This document shows, one piece after another, positions 55,259-63,800 of a DNA stretch of 64,000 nucleotides. This stretch comes from Clostridium cavendishii DSM 21758 (GTDB lineage: Bacteria > Bacillota > Clostridia > Clostridiales > Clostridiaceae): positions 227,752-291,751 of the forward strand of contig NZ_FQZB01000004.1 of NCBI RefSeq assembly GCF_900141845.1, in the 5' to 3' direction. Under the pieces are notes generated by a model. The model saw only the letters and a list, made by a program, of their open reading frames with translations. It was not told where the DNA came from and searched no databases. Position 1 is the stretch's first letter. The number at the start of each line of letters is the position of its first letter. The position numbers and the translations under genes are program-made.

Positions 55259-55681
55259 CTTTTGTACCCTACCTTCTTTTGTATTTTATTCATTTTCTAC
55301 AAGATAACTTTGTTTGATTTTTTAAACGCTTTTAAAATTTATGTATATATTTAATATATATATATTCGTTCCATTTTCCTATAACATTAGATACTTATAA
55401 ATGTTTATTCAAGACTAATTGCTATTTATTTAAATATCTTTTTTTAACCACCATATATCAGCATTACTAACTAACCAACTGTATATTTTTAACTATCTTT
55501 TATAAAGTAATACTAAACACATATTACTTAAATATAAAACTTATTTATATTGTTAAAAAAATAGTAGTTATAAAATATTAAAGATTTTATAACTACTATT
55601 CTTTATATAATTAATGAAACTCCTACTCATTTCATTCGTATGAGTAAGTTTGAATTACCAAATTAAAATTTGGATTCTTAC
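55259..55681. other. Intergenic region with terminator of the amino-acid ABC operon
   Basis: Terminator at 55560-55600, and a weaker hairpin (ACTCAT/ATGAGT) at 55617-55651 just after the ATPase stop. The region upstream of chemoreceptor 3 is very AT-rich with no clear promoter. Confidence 0.5.
55554..55600 (-). terminator. Terminator of the amino-acid ABC operon
   Basis: Perfect 17-bp stem AATAGTAGTTATAAAAT with a 7-base loop, then seven T on the minus strand. Confidence 0.92.
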
Positions 55682-56404
55682 TTAAAGTACTTTATTTAAA
55701 AAGTCTTGCGTTCTTAAATTCTGAGGATTTCCAAAAACATTTTCTGGCGTACCTTCTTCAACTATTACTCCACCATCCATAAAGATTACTCTATCAGAAA
55801 CTTCTCTTGCAAATCCCATTTCGTGTGTTACAACTACCATTGTCATTCCTTCATTTGCTAAATCTTTCATAACACCCAGAACTTCTCCTACCATTTCTGG
55901 GTCCAAAGCTGATGTTGGTTCATCAAAAAGTAATATTTCTGGATTCATAGCTAATGCTCTAGCTATAGCTACTCTTTGTTTTTGTCCACCAGATAATTTA
56001 TTTGGATACTCACTTGCCTTAGCAGCTAATCCAACCTTTCCCAAAAGCTCTATAGCTTTTTCTTTTGCTTCTTCTTTGCTCATTTTCTTTAGCTGAACAG
56101 GAGCCAAAGTTATATTTTCTAATACTGTAAGATGCGGAAATAAGTTAAAGGATTGAAAAACCATTCCTATTTTTTCTCTCAACTTATTTATATTGGTAGA
56201 TTTAGCACTTATGTCTTCCCCATCTATTACTACACTACCACCATTTATTTCTTCTAACCCATTTAAGCAACGTAAAAGAGTACTTTTACCAGAACCTGAA
56301 GGTCCTATTAGACATAAAACCTCCCCTTGTTTCACTTCTAAATCTATTCCATTAAGCACTCTTAAGTTTCCAAAATGCTTTTGCAGTCCTTTTACTTTGA
56401 TCAT
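55682..56404 (-). CDS. Amino-acid ABC transporter ATPase (GlnQ-type)
   Basis: Protein of 240 residues with complete ABC motifs: Walker A GPSGSGKST at 34-42, Q loop VFQSFNLFPHLTV, signature LSGGQKQRVAIARAL, Walker B ILLFDEPTSALDPE, and switch His in VVVTHEMGFAREV. It is the polar-amino-acid/glutamine/cystine type. Last gene of the operon SBP1-permease-ATPase, with its start overlapping the permease frame by 53 bases. Ribosome site AAAGGAG. Confidence 0.93.
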   Translation of the reverse strand: MIKVKGLQKHFGNLRVLNGIDLEVKQGEVLCLIGPSGSGKSTLLRCLNGLEEINGGSVVIDGEDISAKSTNINKLREKIGMVFQSFNLFPHLTVLENITLAPVQLKKMSKEEAKEKAIELLGKVGLAAKASEYPNKLSGGQKQRVAIARALAMNPEILLFDEPTSALDPEMVGEVLGVMKDLANEGMTMVVVTHEMGFAREVSDRVIFMDGGVIVEEGTPENVFGNPQNLRTQDFLNKVL

Positions 56405-57050
56405 AACTTAAACTCCTTTCTAAATTTTTAGATAAGATTGATAATAAAGTTATCACTACTAAATACATTACTCCAACCATTAGCCATAAGTCAAATGCCT
56501 GATAAGTTCTTGCTATTATAATTTGTCCACTTTGAGTAAGCTCTCTTATACCTATAACTGATAATATTGAAGTATCCTTTAAAGATATAATAAATTGATT
56601 TATTATAGCAGGTATCATTTTTCTTATAGCTTGTGGTATTACTACCTTTACCATAGCAGTACTATAAGATAAACCTAAACTTCTAGCAGCCTCCATTTGT
56701 CCATTATCAACACCTTGGATTCCACCTCTAAATATTTCTGCCATATAAGCTCCAGCATTTAAGCTTAATGCTACAACTCCAGCCACCATTGGATCTATCC
56801 TAACACCTGATACCATTGGAAGTCCAAAATATATAAAGAATGCTTGTACCAAAAGTGGTGTACCTCTTATTAAATCTATATAAACCACTGCTATTGATTT
56901 TATTGATTTCTTCTTTGATATATTCATAAGACCAAATATAAGTCCTAATATTATTGCTATTATTAATGAAAAAAGTGTTATTTTTAATGTTATAGCTAAC
57001 CCACTTATTAAACTTGGTAAGCTTTCTTTAAATAATGCTAATCTATCCAT
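56352..57050 (-). CDS. Amino-acid ABC transporter permease (HisM/GlnP type)
   Basis: Protein of 232 residues with five membrane segments and the permease loop EAARSLGLSYSTAMVKVVIPQA that contacts the ATPase. It works with the ATPase encoded downstream and the binding protein encoded upstream. The C-terminus overlaps the ATPase gene by 53 bases; the family normally ends soon after the LERSLS segment, so the last dozen residues may be an extension after loss of an earlier stop. Ribosome site AAGGGGG. Confidence 0.92.
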   Translation of the reverse strand: MDRLALFKESLPSLISGLAITLKITLFSLIIAIILGLIFGLMNISKKKSIKSIAVVYIDLIRGTPLLVQAFFIYFGLPMVSGVRIDPMVAGVVALSLNAGAYMAEIFRGGIQGVDNGQMEAARSLGLSYSTAMVKVVIPQAIRKMIPAIINQFIISLKDTSILSVIGIRELTQSGQIIIARTYQAFDLWLMVGVMYLVVITLLSILSKNLERSLSYDQSKRTAKAFWKLKSA

Positions 57051-57070
57051 TATTCTTTTCCCCCTTAATT

Positions 57071-57841
57071 CTATTTTTTAATATATTTAGAAACTATTTT
57101 ATCGTATTCACCATTTTCTTTTAACTTTTTAAGTCCTTCATTAAATTTCTTTAAGAGCTCAGCATTTTTACCTTTGTTTACTGCAAAAACATAATTACCT
57201 TTTACAACTTTCTCTCCTGCTATTTTAATATCAGACTTTTTCTCTAAAGAAAGTTTATATGCTATTACTGGATAATCTTCAAAAGTAACATCTGCATTTC
57301 CATTTGCAACTTCTAAAAATGTTGCTGGAGAATCTTCAAAATATTTTATAGTTGCTCCATACTTATCTTTATTGTCCTCTGCAAATTTAGCTCCTGCAGT
57401 TCCTTTTTTAACTGCAAATATTTTACCCTTTAAATCTTCTGGCTTCTTTATTGTTTCATTGTCACTTTTAACAACCATCGTTAAGCCTGCTTCAAAATAG
57501 GTATCTGAAAGATCAAGTATTTTTTTTCTTTCATCCGTCATATTTATACCAGCTATAGCCCCATCCAATTGATTTGATGTGATTCCTGGAATTATACCAT
57601 CAAAATCCATAGGTTTTAATTCATAATTAAAATTCTCAACTTTCGCTATTGCATCTAATAACTCTACATCTATACCTACATATTTTCCATCTTGCTCAAA
57701 CTCAAATGGAGCATATTTAGCATCTGTTGCTATTAAATATTTTTTGTTTGCATTATCTTTATTATCACTTTCCCCACATCCAATAAACATTGTTCCTACA
57801 ACTGCAATTGCCATAATTGATACTAAAACTTTTTTCATCAT
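57071..57841 (-). CDS. Amino-acid ABC binding lipoprotein 1
   Basis: Protein of 256 residues: lipoprotein signal with lipobox FIGC (Cys near residue 20) and an SBP_bac_3 domain (KYLIATDAKYAPFEF, GIDVELLDAIAK, DGIIPGITSNQLDGAIAGI). Class 3 proteins bind polar amino acids or opines. ATG at 57841 follows GAGGGGG; the longer open frame runs into the leader. First gene of SBP-permease-ATPase. It is about 70 percent identical to the next binding protein, by eye. Confidence 0.92.
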   Translation of the reverse strand: MMKKVLVSIMAIAVVGTMFIGCGESDNKDNANKKYLIATDAKYAPFEFEQDGKYVGIDVELLDAIAKVENFNYELKPMDFDGIIPGITSNQLDGAIAGINMTDERKKILDLSDTYFEAGLTMVVKSDNETIKKPEDLKGKIFAVKKGTAGAKFAEDNKDKYGATIKYFEDSPATFLEVANGNADVTFEDYPVIAYKLSLEKKSDIKIAGEKVVKGNYVFAVNKGKNAELLKKFNEGLKKLKENGEYDKIVSKYIKK

Positions 57842-57865
57842 TAGTTCTTCCCCCTCTTGGATATT

Positions 57866-57937
57866 AAAAAAGCGCTCAATAATGACATATATATTATTAT
57901 TCCCCAATATATATCACTAAAGAACGCCTTTGTTCTC
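57866..57937 (-). promoter_or_regulatory. Leader attenuator 1 before the amino-acid ABC operon
   Basis: Minus strand: hairpin GAAC-AAAGGC-GTTC, then a longer imperfect hairpin that reuses AAGGCGTTC in its left arm and closes with GAGCGCTT before six T. The two structures exclude each other. The block GAACAAAGGCGTTCTTTAG is identical to that in leader 2 at 59236-59293. Confidence 0.7.
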
Positions 57938-57967
57938 GAAATTTATTTTATTTTTTACTATGTGTAA

Positions 57968-57996
57968 ATTATATTAATTTTTTTATCTTAAGTCAA
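57968..57996 (-). promoter_or_regulatory. Promoter of leader 1
   Basis: -35 TTGACT (57996-57991), 17-base spacer, -10 TATAAT (57973-57968); about 30 bases upstream of the leader block. Confidence 0.85.
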
Positions 57997-58273
57997 TACT
58001 TTCTTGAAAGTTTTTCGATTTAGACTTTCATTTTTATTTCGTAAATGATCTATTCATATAATTAAAATATAGATTTAACAACCAATAACTCTACATTCAT
58101 GTTATTTTAAAACAAAGAAAACATTTTCAAAAATGAATTTTTGAAAATTAAATTATTTAAATCTATATACTTTTCTAAAAATAAAAAGTCAATTTGTATA
58201 AATATTCTTTCTAATTCTTCATTATAAAATTAGTAGAATTTATACCAATTAACCTTTTATTATTTATTACTTA

Positions 58274-59044
58274 TTATTTTTTTATATATTTATTTACTAT
58301 CTTGTCATACTCTCCACTATCTTTAATTTTTTTAAGGCCATCATTAAACTTCTTTAAAAGATCCTGATTCTTTCCTTTATTAACAGCAAATCCATAATAA
58401 TTCTTTTCCATCTTATCTCCAACCATTTTCAAGGTAGGTTCTTTATCTAAAGATAATTTATAACCTATTACTGGATAATCTTCAAACGCTACATCTGCAT
58501 TTTTATTTGTTACTTCTTGAAACATTGATGGAGAATCTTCAAAATATTTTATAGTAGCTCCATATTTTTCTTTATTATCTTCTGCAAACTTAGATCCTGC
58601 TGTTCCCTTTTTAACTGAAAAAACTTTTCCCTTTAAATCATCTAGCTTTGTTATAGTAGTATTATCTTTTGATACTACCATACTTAAACCTGATTCAAAA
58701 TAACTATCTGAAAAATCTAATGTCTTTTTTCTTTCATCTGTAATGCTCATCCCAGCTATTGCACCATCTAATTGGTTTGATACAACTCCTGGTATTATAC
58801 CACTAAAATCCATAGGCTTTAATTCATATTTAAAATTTTCACTTTTTGCTACTGCTTCTAATATCTCAACATCTATACCTGTATATTTACCATCCTTTTC
58901 AAATGCAAAAGGTGCAAATTTAGAATCTGTTGCTATTATGTACTTTTTATTTGCAGTATCAGCCTCTTTATTGTTACCACATCCTATCATGGCAGTTCCT
59001 AACGTTGCTACAACCATTGTTACAGCTATTAATTTTTTCATCAT
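58274..59044 (-). CDS. Amino-acid ABC binding lipoprotein 2 (paralog, no transporter genes attached)
   Basis: Protein of 256 residues closely related to binding protein 1 and co-linear with it: lipobox MIGC, SBP_bac_3 motifs YIIATDSKFAPFAFE, GIDVEILEAVAKSENF, SGIIPGVVSNQLDGAIAGM. ATG at 59044 is chosen because GGGAGG lies 9 bases upstream; the longer frame runs back through the leader. It has its own promoter and leader, so it can feed the shared permease with a different amino acid or affinity. Confidence 0.92.
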   Translation of the reverse strand: MMKKLIAVTMVVATLGTAMIGCGNNKEADTANKKYIIATDSKFAPFAFEKDGKYTGIDVEILEAVAKSENFKYELKPMDFSGIIPGVVSNQLDGAIAGMSITDERKKTLDFSDSYFESGLSMVVSKDNTTITKLDDLKGKVFSVKKGTAGSKFAEDNKEKYGATIKYFEDSPSMFQEVTNKNADVAFEDYPVIGYKLSLDKEPTLKMVGDKMEKNYYGFAVNKGKNQDLLKKFNDGLKKIKDSGEYDKIVNKYIKK

Positions 59045-59235
59045 ACTAAACATCCTCCCTAAAATATAAGTTTTTTCTAAAAAAGTATTTTCTAAACTTT
59101 CTTTTCCCACTGAAATTCTCCAAGCTATCGTAGATTATATAAGACAACTTAGAAATTTTGAAAATTTCTAAAATTATTATATAGTGCAATTTAAAATCTA
59201 CATTTATATTAATAATTTTATGAATACATATAAAC

Positions 59236-59293
59236 AAAAATAGGCGTACTCTAGATATGGCCTAAGCCATATCTAAAGAACGCCTTTGTTCTT
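59236..59293 (-). promoter_or_regulatory. Leader attenuator 2
   Basis: Minus strand: GAAC-AAAGGC-GTTC hairpin, and a competing strong terminator stem using AGGCG, TAGATATGGC (loop TTAG) and GCCATATCTA, TACGCCT, then ATTTTTG. Same architecture and core as leader 1, but with different terminator stem sequence that conserves the pairing. Confidence 0.75.
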
Positions 59294-59318
59294 AAAATTA
59301 ATTTTTAGTATATTAAGA

Positions 59319-59347
59319 ATTATATTTATTTTATTTTGGGTTGTCAA
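59319..59347 (-). promoter_or_regulatory. Promoter of leader 2
   Basis: Consensus TTGACA (59347-59342), 17-base spacer, TATAAT (59324-59319). Confidence 0.9.
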
Positions 59348-59358
59348 GTATTTATTTA

Positions 59359-59997
59359 TTACTTTTTATTCCAATCACTTAAGAATTTTTCTATTCCTGC
59401 ATCTGTTAATGGATGTTTAACCATTTGAGTAATAACAGAATAAGGTACAGTAGCTATATGTGAACCTGCTCTTGCAGCTCTAGTCACATGTAATGGACCT
59501 CTTACACTAGCAGCTATAATTTCTGTTTTTATTCCATGAAGTTCAAATATATCTACAATCTCCTCTATTAGTAACATTCCATCCATACCTATATCATCTA
59601 ATCTTCCTAAGAATGGACTTACAAAAGTAGCTCCAGCTCTTGCAGCTAATAAAGCTTGAGCTGCTGAGAATATAAGTGTTACATTAACTTTAACACCTTT
59701 TTGTGATAATACTTTAGTTGCTTTTAAACCTTCCTCTGTCATAGGTAATTTTATAACTATATTTTTATGAATTTTAACTAATTCATCTGCTTCCTTTAAC
59801 ATTCCAGCACAGTCTAAGCTTATAACTTCTGCACTTATAGGACCATCTACTATTCCAGCAATCTCTGTTATAACTTCTTTTAAATCTCTTCCTGATTTAA
59901 CTATTAATGATGGATTTGTAGTAACTCCACAAATAACTCCTAAATCATTTGCCTTTCTAATTTCATCTACAATTGCAGTGTCTAAAAATAATTTCAT
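59359..59997 (-). CDS. tal: Transaldolase (small, FSA/TalC-type)
   Basis: Protein of 212 residues of the short transaldolase/fructose-6-phosphate aldolase family: DTAIVDEIRKA, GVTTNPSL, Schiff-base Lys in NIVIKLPMTEEG, and TLIFSAAQALLAARAGATFVSPF. The Phe in LIFSAAQ, where FSA has Tyr, points to true transaldolase rather than F6P aldolase. It belongs to the pentose phosphate pathway. Ribosome site GGAGG; a near-perfect cre site lies in the leader. Confidence 0.93.
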   Translation of the reverse strand: MKLFLDTAIVDEIRKANDLGVICGVTTNPSLIVKSGRDLKEVITEIAGIVDGPISAEVISLDCAGMLKEADELVKIHKNIVIKLPMTEEGLKATKVLSQKGVKVNVTLIFSAAQALLAARAGATFVSPFLGRLDDIGMDGMLLIEEIVDIFELHGIKTEIIAASVRGPLHVTRAARAGSHIATVPYSVITQMVKHPLTDAGIEKFLSDWNKK

Positions 59998-60040
59998 AAC
60001 TAAAATCCTCCTAAGCTTAATTATATTAATATATTATTTC

Positions 60041-60054
60041 TGAAAGCGGTAACA
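60041..60054 (-). promoter_or_regulatory. cre site (TGAAAGCGGTAACA) in the transaldolase leader
   Basis: Full match to the CcpA consensus TGNNANCGNTNNCA, lying about 75 bases past the promoter -10 and 44 bases before the ATG. A roadblock position would repress transcription when CcpA is active. Confidence 0.75.
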
Positions 60055-60123
60055 TTGAACTTAAAAAAAATAATCTATTCGCTTGTCTACATTCAGAAAA
60101 TATGTGTTAACCTTTACACATTT

Positions 60124-60152
60124 ATTGTAGCACATACATAACGTTTTCACAA
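60124..60152 (-). promoter_or_regulatory. Transaldolase promoter with second cre-like site
   Basis: -35 TTGTGA (60152-60147), 17-base spacer, -10 TACAAT (60129-60124). TGAAAACGTTATGT at 60136-60149 overlaps the -35 and spacer and matches cre except at the final CA. Confidence 0.65.
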
Positions 60153-60317
60153 TACCTAAAAATAATGTTATACAAATTTCTTAATTATCCAATTTAAATA
60201 AAAAAAATTATATACATATTTTAAATTAAAATCTACATTTATTTAAATCCACTTTTTCACTTCTATTAAAAAGTAATATTTAATTTGTAGCAATAATATT
60301 ACCAAATATATAAAATA

Positions 60318-60380
60318 AGAAAATCAAAGTATATTAAAGTTTGTCTTTCAATAAAAAACAAACCTTAATATACCTTGATT
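60318..60380 (-). terminator. Terminator of the MarR/sensor-kinase operon
   Basis: 23-base arms AATCAAAGTATATTAAAGTTTGT and ACAAACCTTAATATACCTTGATT (two mismatches) before a minus-strand T-rich stretch. Confidence 0.88.
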
Positions 60381-60392
60381 AAAATAATATGT

Positions 60393-60836
60393 TTATTTTC
60401 TATTAGCTCTCGAAATTACTTCCTTGAGTTTTCTAAGCCCATTTACAATCTCTTCAATCTCACTTTCCTTTGCATTACTCATAAGATTATTAAGATATTT
60501 TTCAAGAGCCCCTTGAAATTCTTTTGACTTTCTCTTAAATCTAATTGTAAGTTCTACAAATACAACACGCTTATCCTGCTCACTTCTTTTTCTTACAACA
60601 TAACCTGCTTTTTCAAGCCTATCAACAATACCAGATACAGTACTATTTGATAACTTTACCTCCCTGCTTATCTCAGAAATCCTTACCTTTTTACCTTTTC
60701 TTATAACATTTATAACATTTATTTGAGGTATTGTTAAATCAACATCCTCAAAAGCTTTTTCCATATTGGTTCTTAAGCCTTTATCTATTTCCTTTATTAA
60801 ATTTGAAACTTCTGTTCCTAGCTTAAACCGTTCCAT
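60393..60836 (-). CDS. MarR-family regulator
   Basis: Protein of 147 residues: winged helix with VRISEISREVKLSNSTVSGIVDRLEKAGYVVRKR (about 50-83), wing RSEQDKRVVFVELT, and dimer helices at both ends. No Cys in the sensing region, unlike the MarR at 28.9-29.3 kb. It lies 24 bases after a propeller-type sensor kinase gene and shares its transcript, an unusual partnership because the kinase has no response regulator nearby. Ribosome site GGAAGG. Confidence 0.88.
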   Translation of the reverse strand: MERFKLGTEVSNLIKEIDKGLRTNMEKAFEDVDLTIPQINVINVIRKGKKVRISEISREVKLSNSTVSGIVDRLEKAGYVVRKRSEQDKRVVFVELTIRFKRKSKEFQGALEKYLNNLMSNAKESEIEEIVNGLRKLKEVISRANRK

Positions 60837-60860
60837 AAAATCCTTCCTTTCAAAAGGTTA

Positions 60861-63800
60861 TTAAATATTTGCCGGTAACTTAATAATAAATTCACTACCT
60901 TTATTAATTTCGCTTTCAACACTTATACTTCCACCGTGCATTTCTACTAAATATTTTACAAGCGTAAGTCCTATACCACTACTCTTGATATTCTTTTTGC
61001 ATATAACTTCATTACTCGCCTGTCCAAACCTATTAAATATCAATTCTCGATCTTCCTCTTTTATTCCAATGCCAGTATCTTTAATAGATATTTCAATAAA
61101 ATTTTCTTTATCATAAAGCGAAACATAAATAACCCCACCTTCTGGAGTAAATTTAACAGCATTTGATAAAAGATTTATTATACATCTTTGTATATCATCT
61201 TCTGCACATTCTATATATCTTTCTTCAACCTCTGGGTCTATAATAAGCTCCAAGCCATTACTTTCAATAAATTCCTTCATTGAAAGTGCTGTTTCCTCCA
61301 AAAGATATACTATGTCAATAGATTTAGTTTCTATTTTATAACTTCCAGCTTCGATCTTTGAAGTATCTATTAAATCATTTATTATCTTAAGTAAATTATC
61401 CGAATTTCGTTTTATAATTTTCATATATTTATTGATATTATCTTTGTTTAACTTAAATTTTTCATCATTCAACTTGTCAATTAATTGAACTGTTGACAAT
61501 ATTACATTTAACGGAGTTCTAAGTTCATGTGAAAGATTTACAAAATAATCATTCTTAAACTTCTCGTTTTTTATTAACCTTTTATATAATTTTTTGTTTT
61601 CAGCCAGCTTATTATTAAGCTGATTAGTTCTTTGTCTAACTAAAGTCTCTAGTATCTTAACATAATTCCATACTAAATAAATTATAAATATAACTGTTAA
61701 CCCATAAAAACAATATGCCCATTTACTTTTCCAAGGAGCTGTGGCTATATTTATTCTAACACTTTTTTCTTTACTCCATATACCATTAGAATTTCTAGCT
61801 TTAACCTTAAATACATAATTTCCATCTTTTATATTAGTGTAATTTGCAAAATTTCTTCCTTTTGAATATATCCAATCTTTGTCCGCCCCTTCTAATTTAT
61901 ACTCATACTCTATTTTATTAGGACTTCTAAAATCGGGCATGAAAAATTCTAAAGAAAAAAAATTTTCATCATACTTTAAATTAATATCATCATTTAAAAT
62001 TTTAGGTTTATCAAGAACTTTAAAATTCTCTATAATTATATCTGGAGTATACTGTTTCTCCTTAATATTTTGAGGCATAAAACTATTTAATCCATTTATT
62101 CCTCCAAAAAACATTTCTCCTGTTTTACTTTTAAAACAAGAATAAGCATTAAACTCATTACTTTGAAGACCATCAGTAATAGTATAATTAGTGAAACAAT
62201 TTTTAGATACATTAAGCTTAGATAGACCTCCATTGGTACTTGCCCAAGGATTGTCCTCTTTATCAATTAAAACACCATAAACATAATTATTTATAAGCCC
62301 ATCTTTTTCAATATATCTTGTGAATTTTTCCTCTTTGGTATCTAACTTATTTAAACCATAATTAGTAGCTATCCAAAGATTTCCCTTGGAATCTTCTGCA
62401 ATAGATCTAATACTATTAAAACTTATAGTATTTTCATCTGAAGCATTATATCTATAGATTTTAGTTTCTTTAGTTTTTTTATCAAACCTCACAAGTCCAC
62501 CTTCTATAGAACAACCAATCCAAAGTGTTCCATTGGAATCTTCATATATGGCTGATATAAAATTATCTTCTATACCTTTTTCATTAAAGAATTCTTTATA
62601 TCTAGTAAACTTATTTGTTCTTTTATCAAAAGAATTCAAACCATCCCTAGTTCCAACCCATAAAATTCCGTCTTTATCCTGATATAAAAATCTTATTTCA
62701 TTTGTTGTCAATGAATTTTTATCTAGTTTATCATGTTTATACCTAGTAAATTCTTTCTTTGTTTTATTGTATTTATTCAGACCATCATAGGTAGCTATCC
62801 AGATTTCCCCATCGTTATCTTGAAGTATTGTATATACATGATTATCGCTAAGACTATTATTATTACCCTTTTCATACATATAATGCTTTACTTCTTTTGT
62901 TTCTCTATTAAGTACATTTACTCCACCCTCATCAGTACCAATCCAAATTAACCCTTCATCATCTTCCAATATTCCATTTAAGCTTTCTGCATTTATGGAA
63001 TTAGGATTTACAGGATCTTTTTTATAATTTTGAAATTTGGCATTAGGATTAAATAAACTTATCCCCTTATAAGTTCCAACCCATATCATACCTGATTTAT
63101 CTTCGAATAGAGTTAAGACATTATTACTTATAAGACTTTGAGTATCATAATAATTATTTTTATATCTTGTAAATTTTCCAGTATCTCTGTCTAATTTAGC
63201 AATTCCATCAGCAGTCGCTACCCAAAACTCACCATTACTATCTTCTAACATATCCATAATTCTATTACTTAAAACAAAATCTTCTGTATTTAGTATTTTA
63301 TAACGAGTAAAATTATTATTTTGCCTATTATATTTATCTAAACCATTTTCTGTAGCTATCCAAATATCACCTTTACGGTCTTTGTATATCTTTCTTATAA
63401 ACTTATCACTAATTGAATTAATATCATTATCAAAATGCTCATATCTGGTAAACTTATTTATTTTTTCATCATATATATTTATACCATTCTTCGTACCAAC
63501 CCAAAGTAAATCATCTTCAGCATAAAGACACGTTATAAAATTATTTGATAAACTATTCTCATCTTTTTCATCATTAAAGAATTTAACTATCTTTCCTGTA
63601 GAGTTATCAATTTTATTAAGACCATCAGTAGTTCCAGCCCACTTAAATCCATTTTTATCAACAACAACACTCCATACGTTATAATTAGAAAGTTTATTAG
63701 TTTCACTAGTAGAATCACTTGTATATCTAGTTATTTTATTTGTATTTGGATCTAATCTATTTAAGCCTTTAGATGTAGCTACCCATAATGAACCATCTTT

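Larger units (their letters stand above)
57842..58273. other. Leader and promoter region of binding protein 1
   Basis: Contains a leader attenuator and promoter (separate entries), and at 58123-58148 an 11-bp A/T-rich hairpin that may end the SBP2 transcript. No coding frame. Confidence 0.55.
59045..59358. other. Leader and promoter region of binding protein 2
   Basis: Holds leader attenuator 2 and its promoter, which begins 12 bases after the transaldolase stop codon. No separate terminator for the transaldolase gene: its transcripts probably end at the leader terminator. Confidence 0.55.
59998..60392. other. Transaldolase promoter region
   Basis: Contains the transaldolase promoter, two cre-like sites (separate entries) and, at its right edge, the MarR-gene terminator. 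The rest is AT-rich with no coding frame. Confidence 0.55.

Noticed and set aside
57842..59358. T-box or S-box for the two SBP leaders
   Set aside because: No T-box AGGGUGGNACCGCG and no SAM aptamer core; the leaders are too short.
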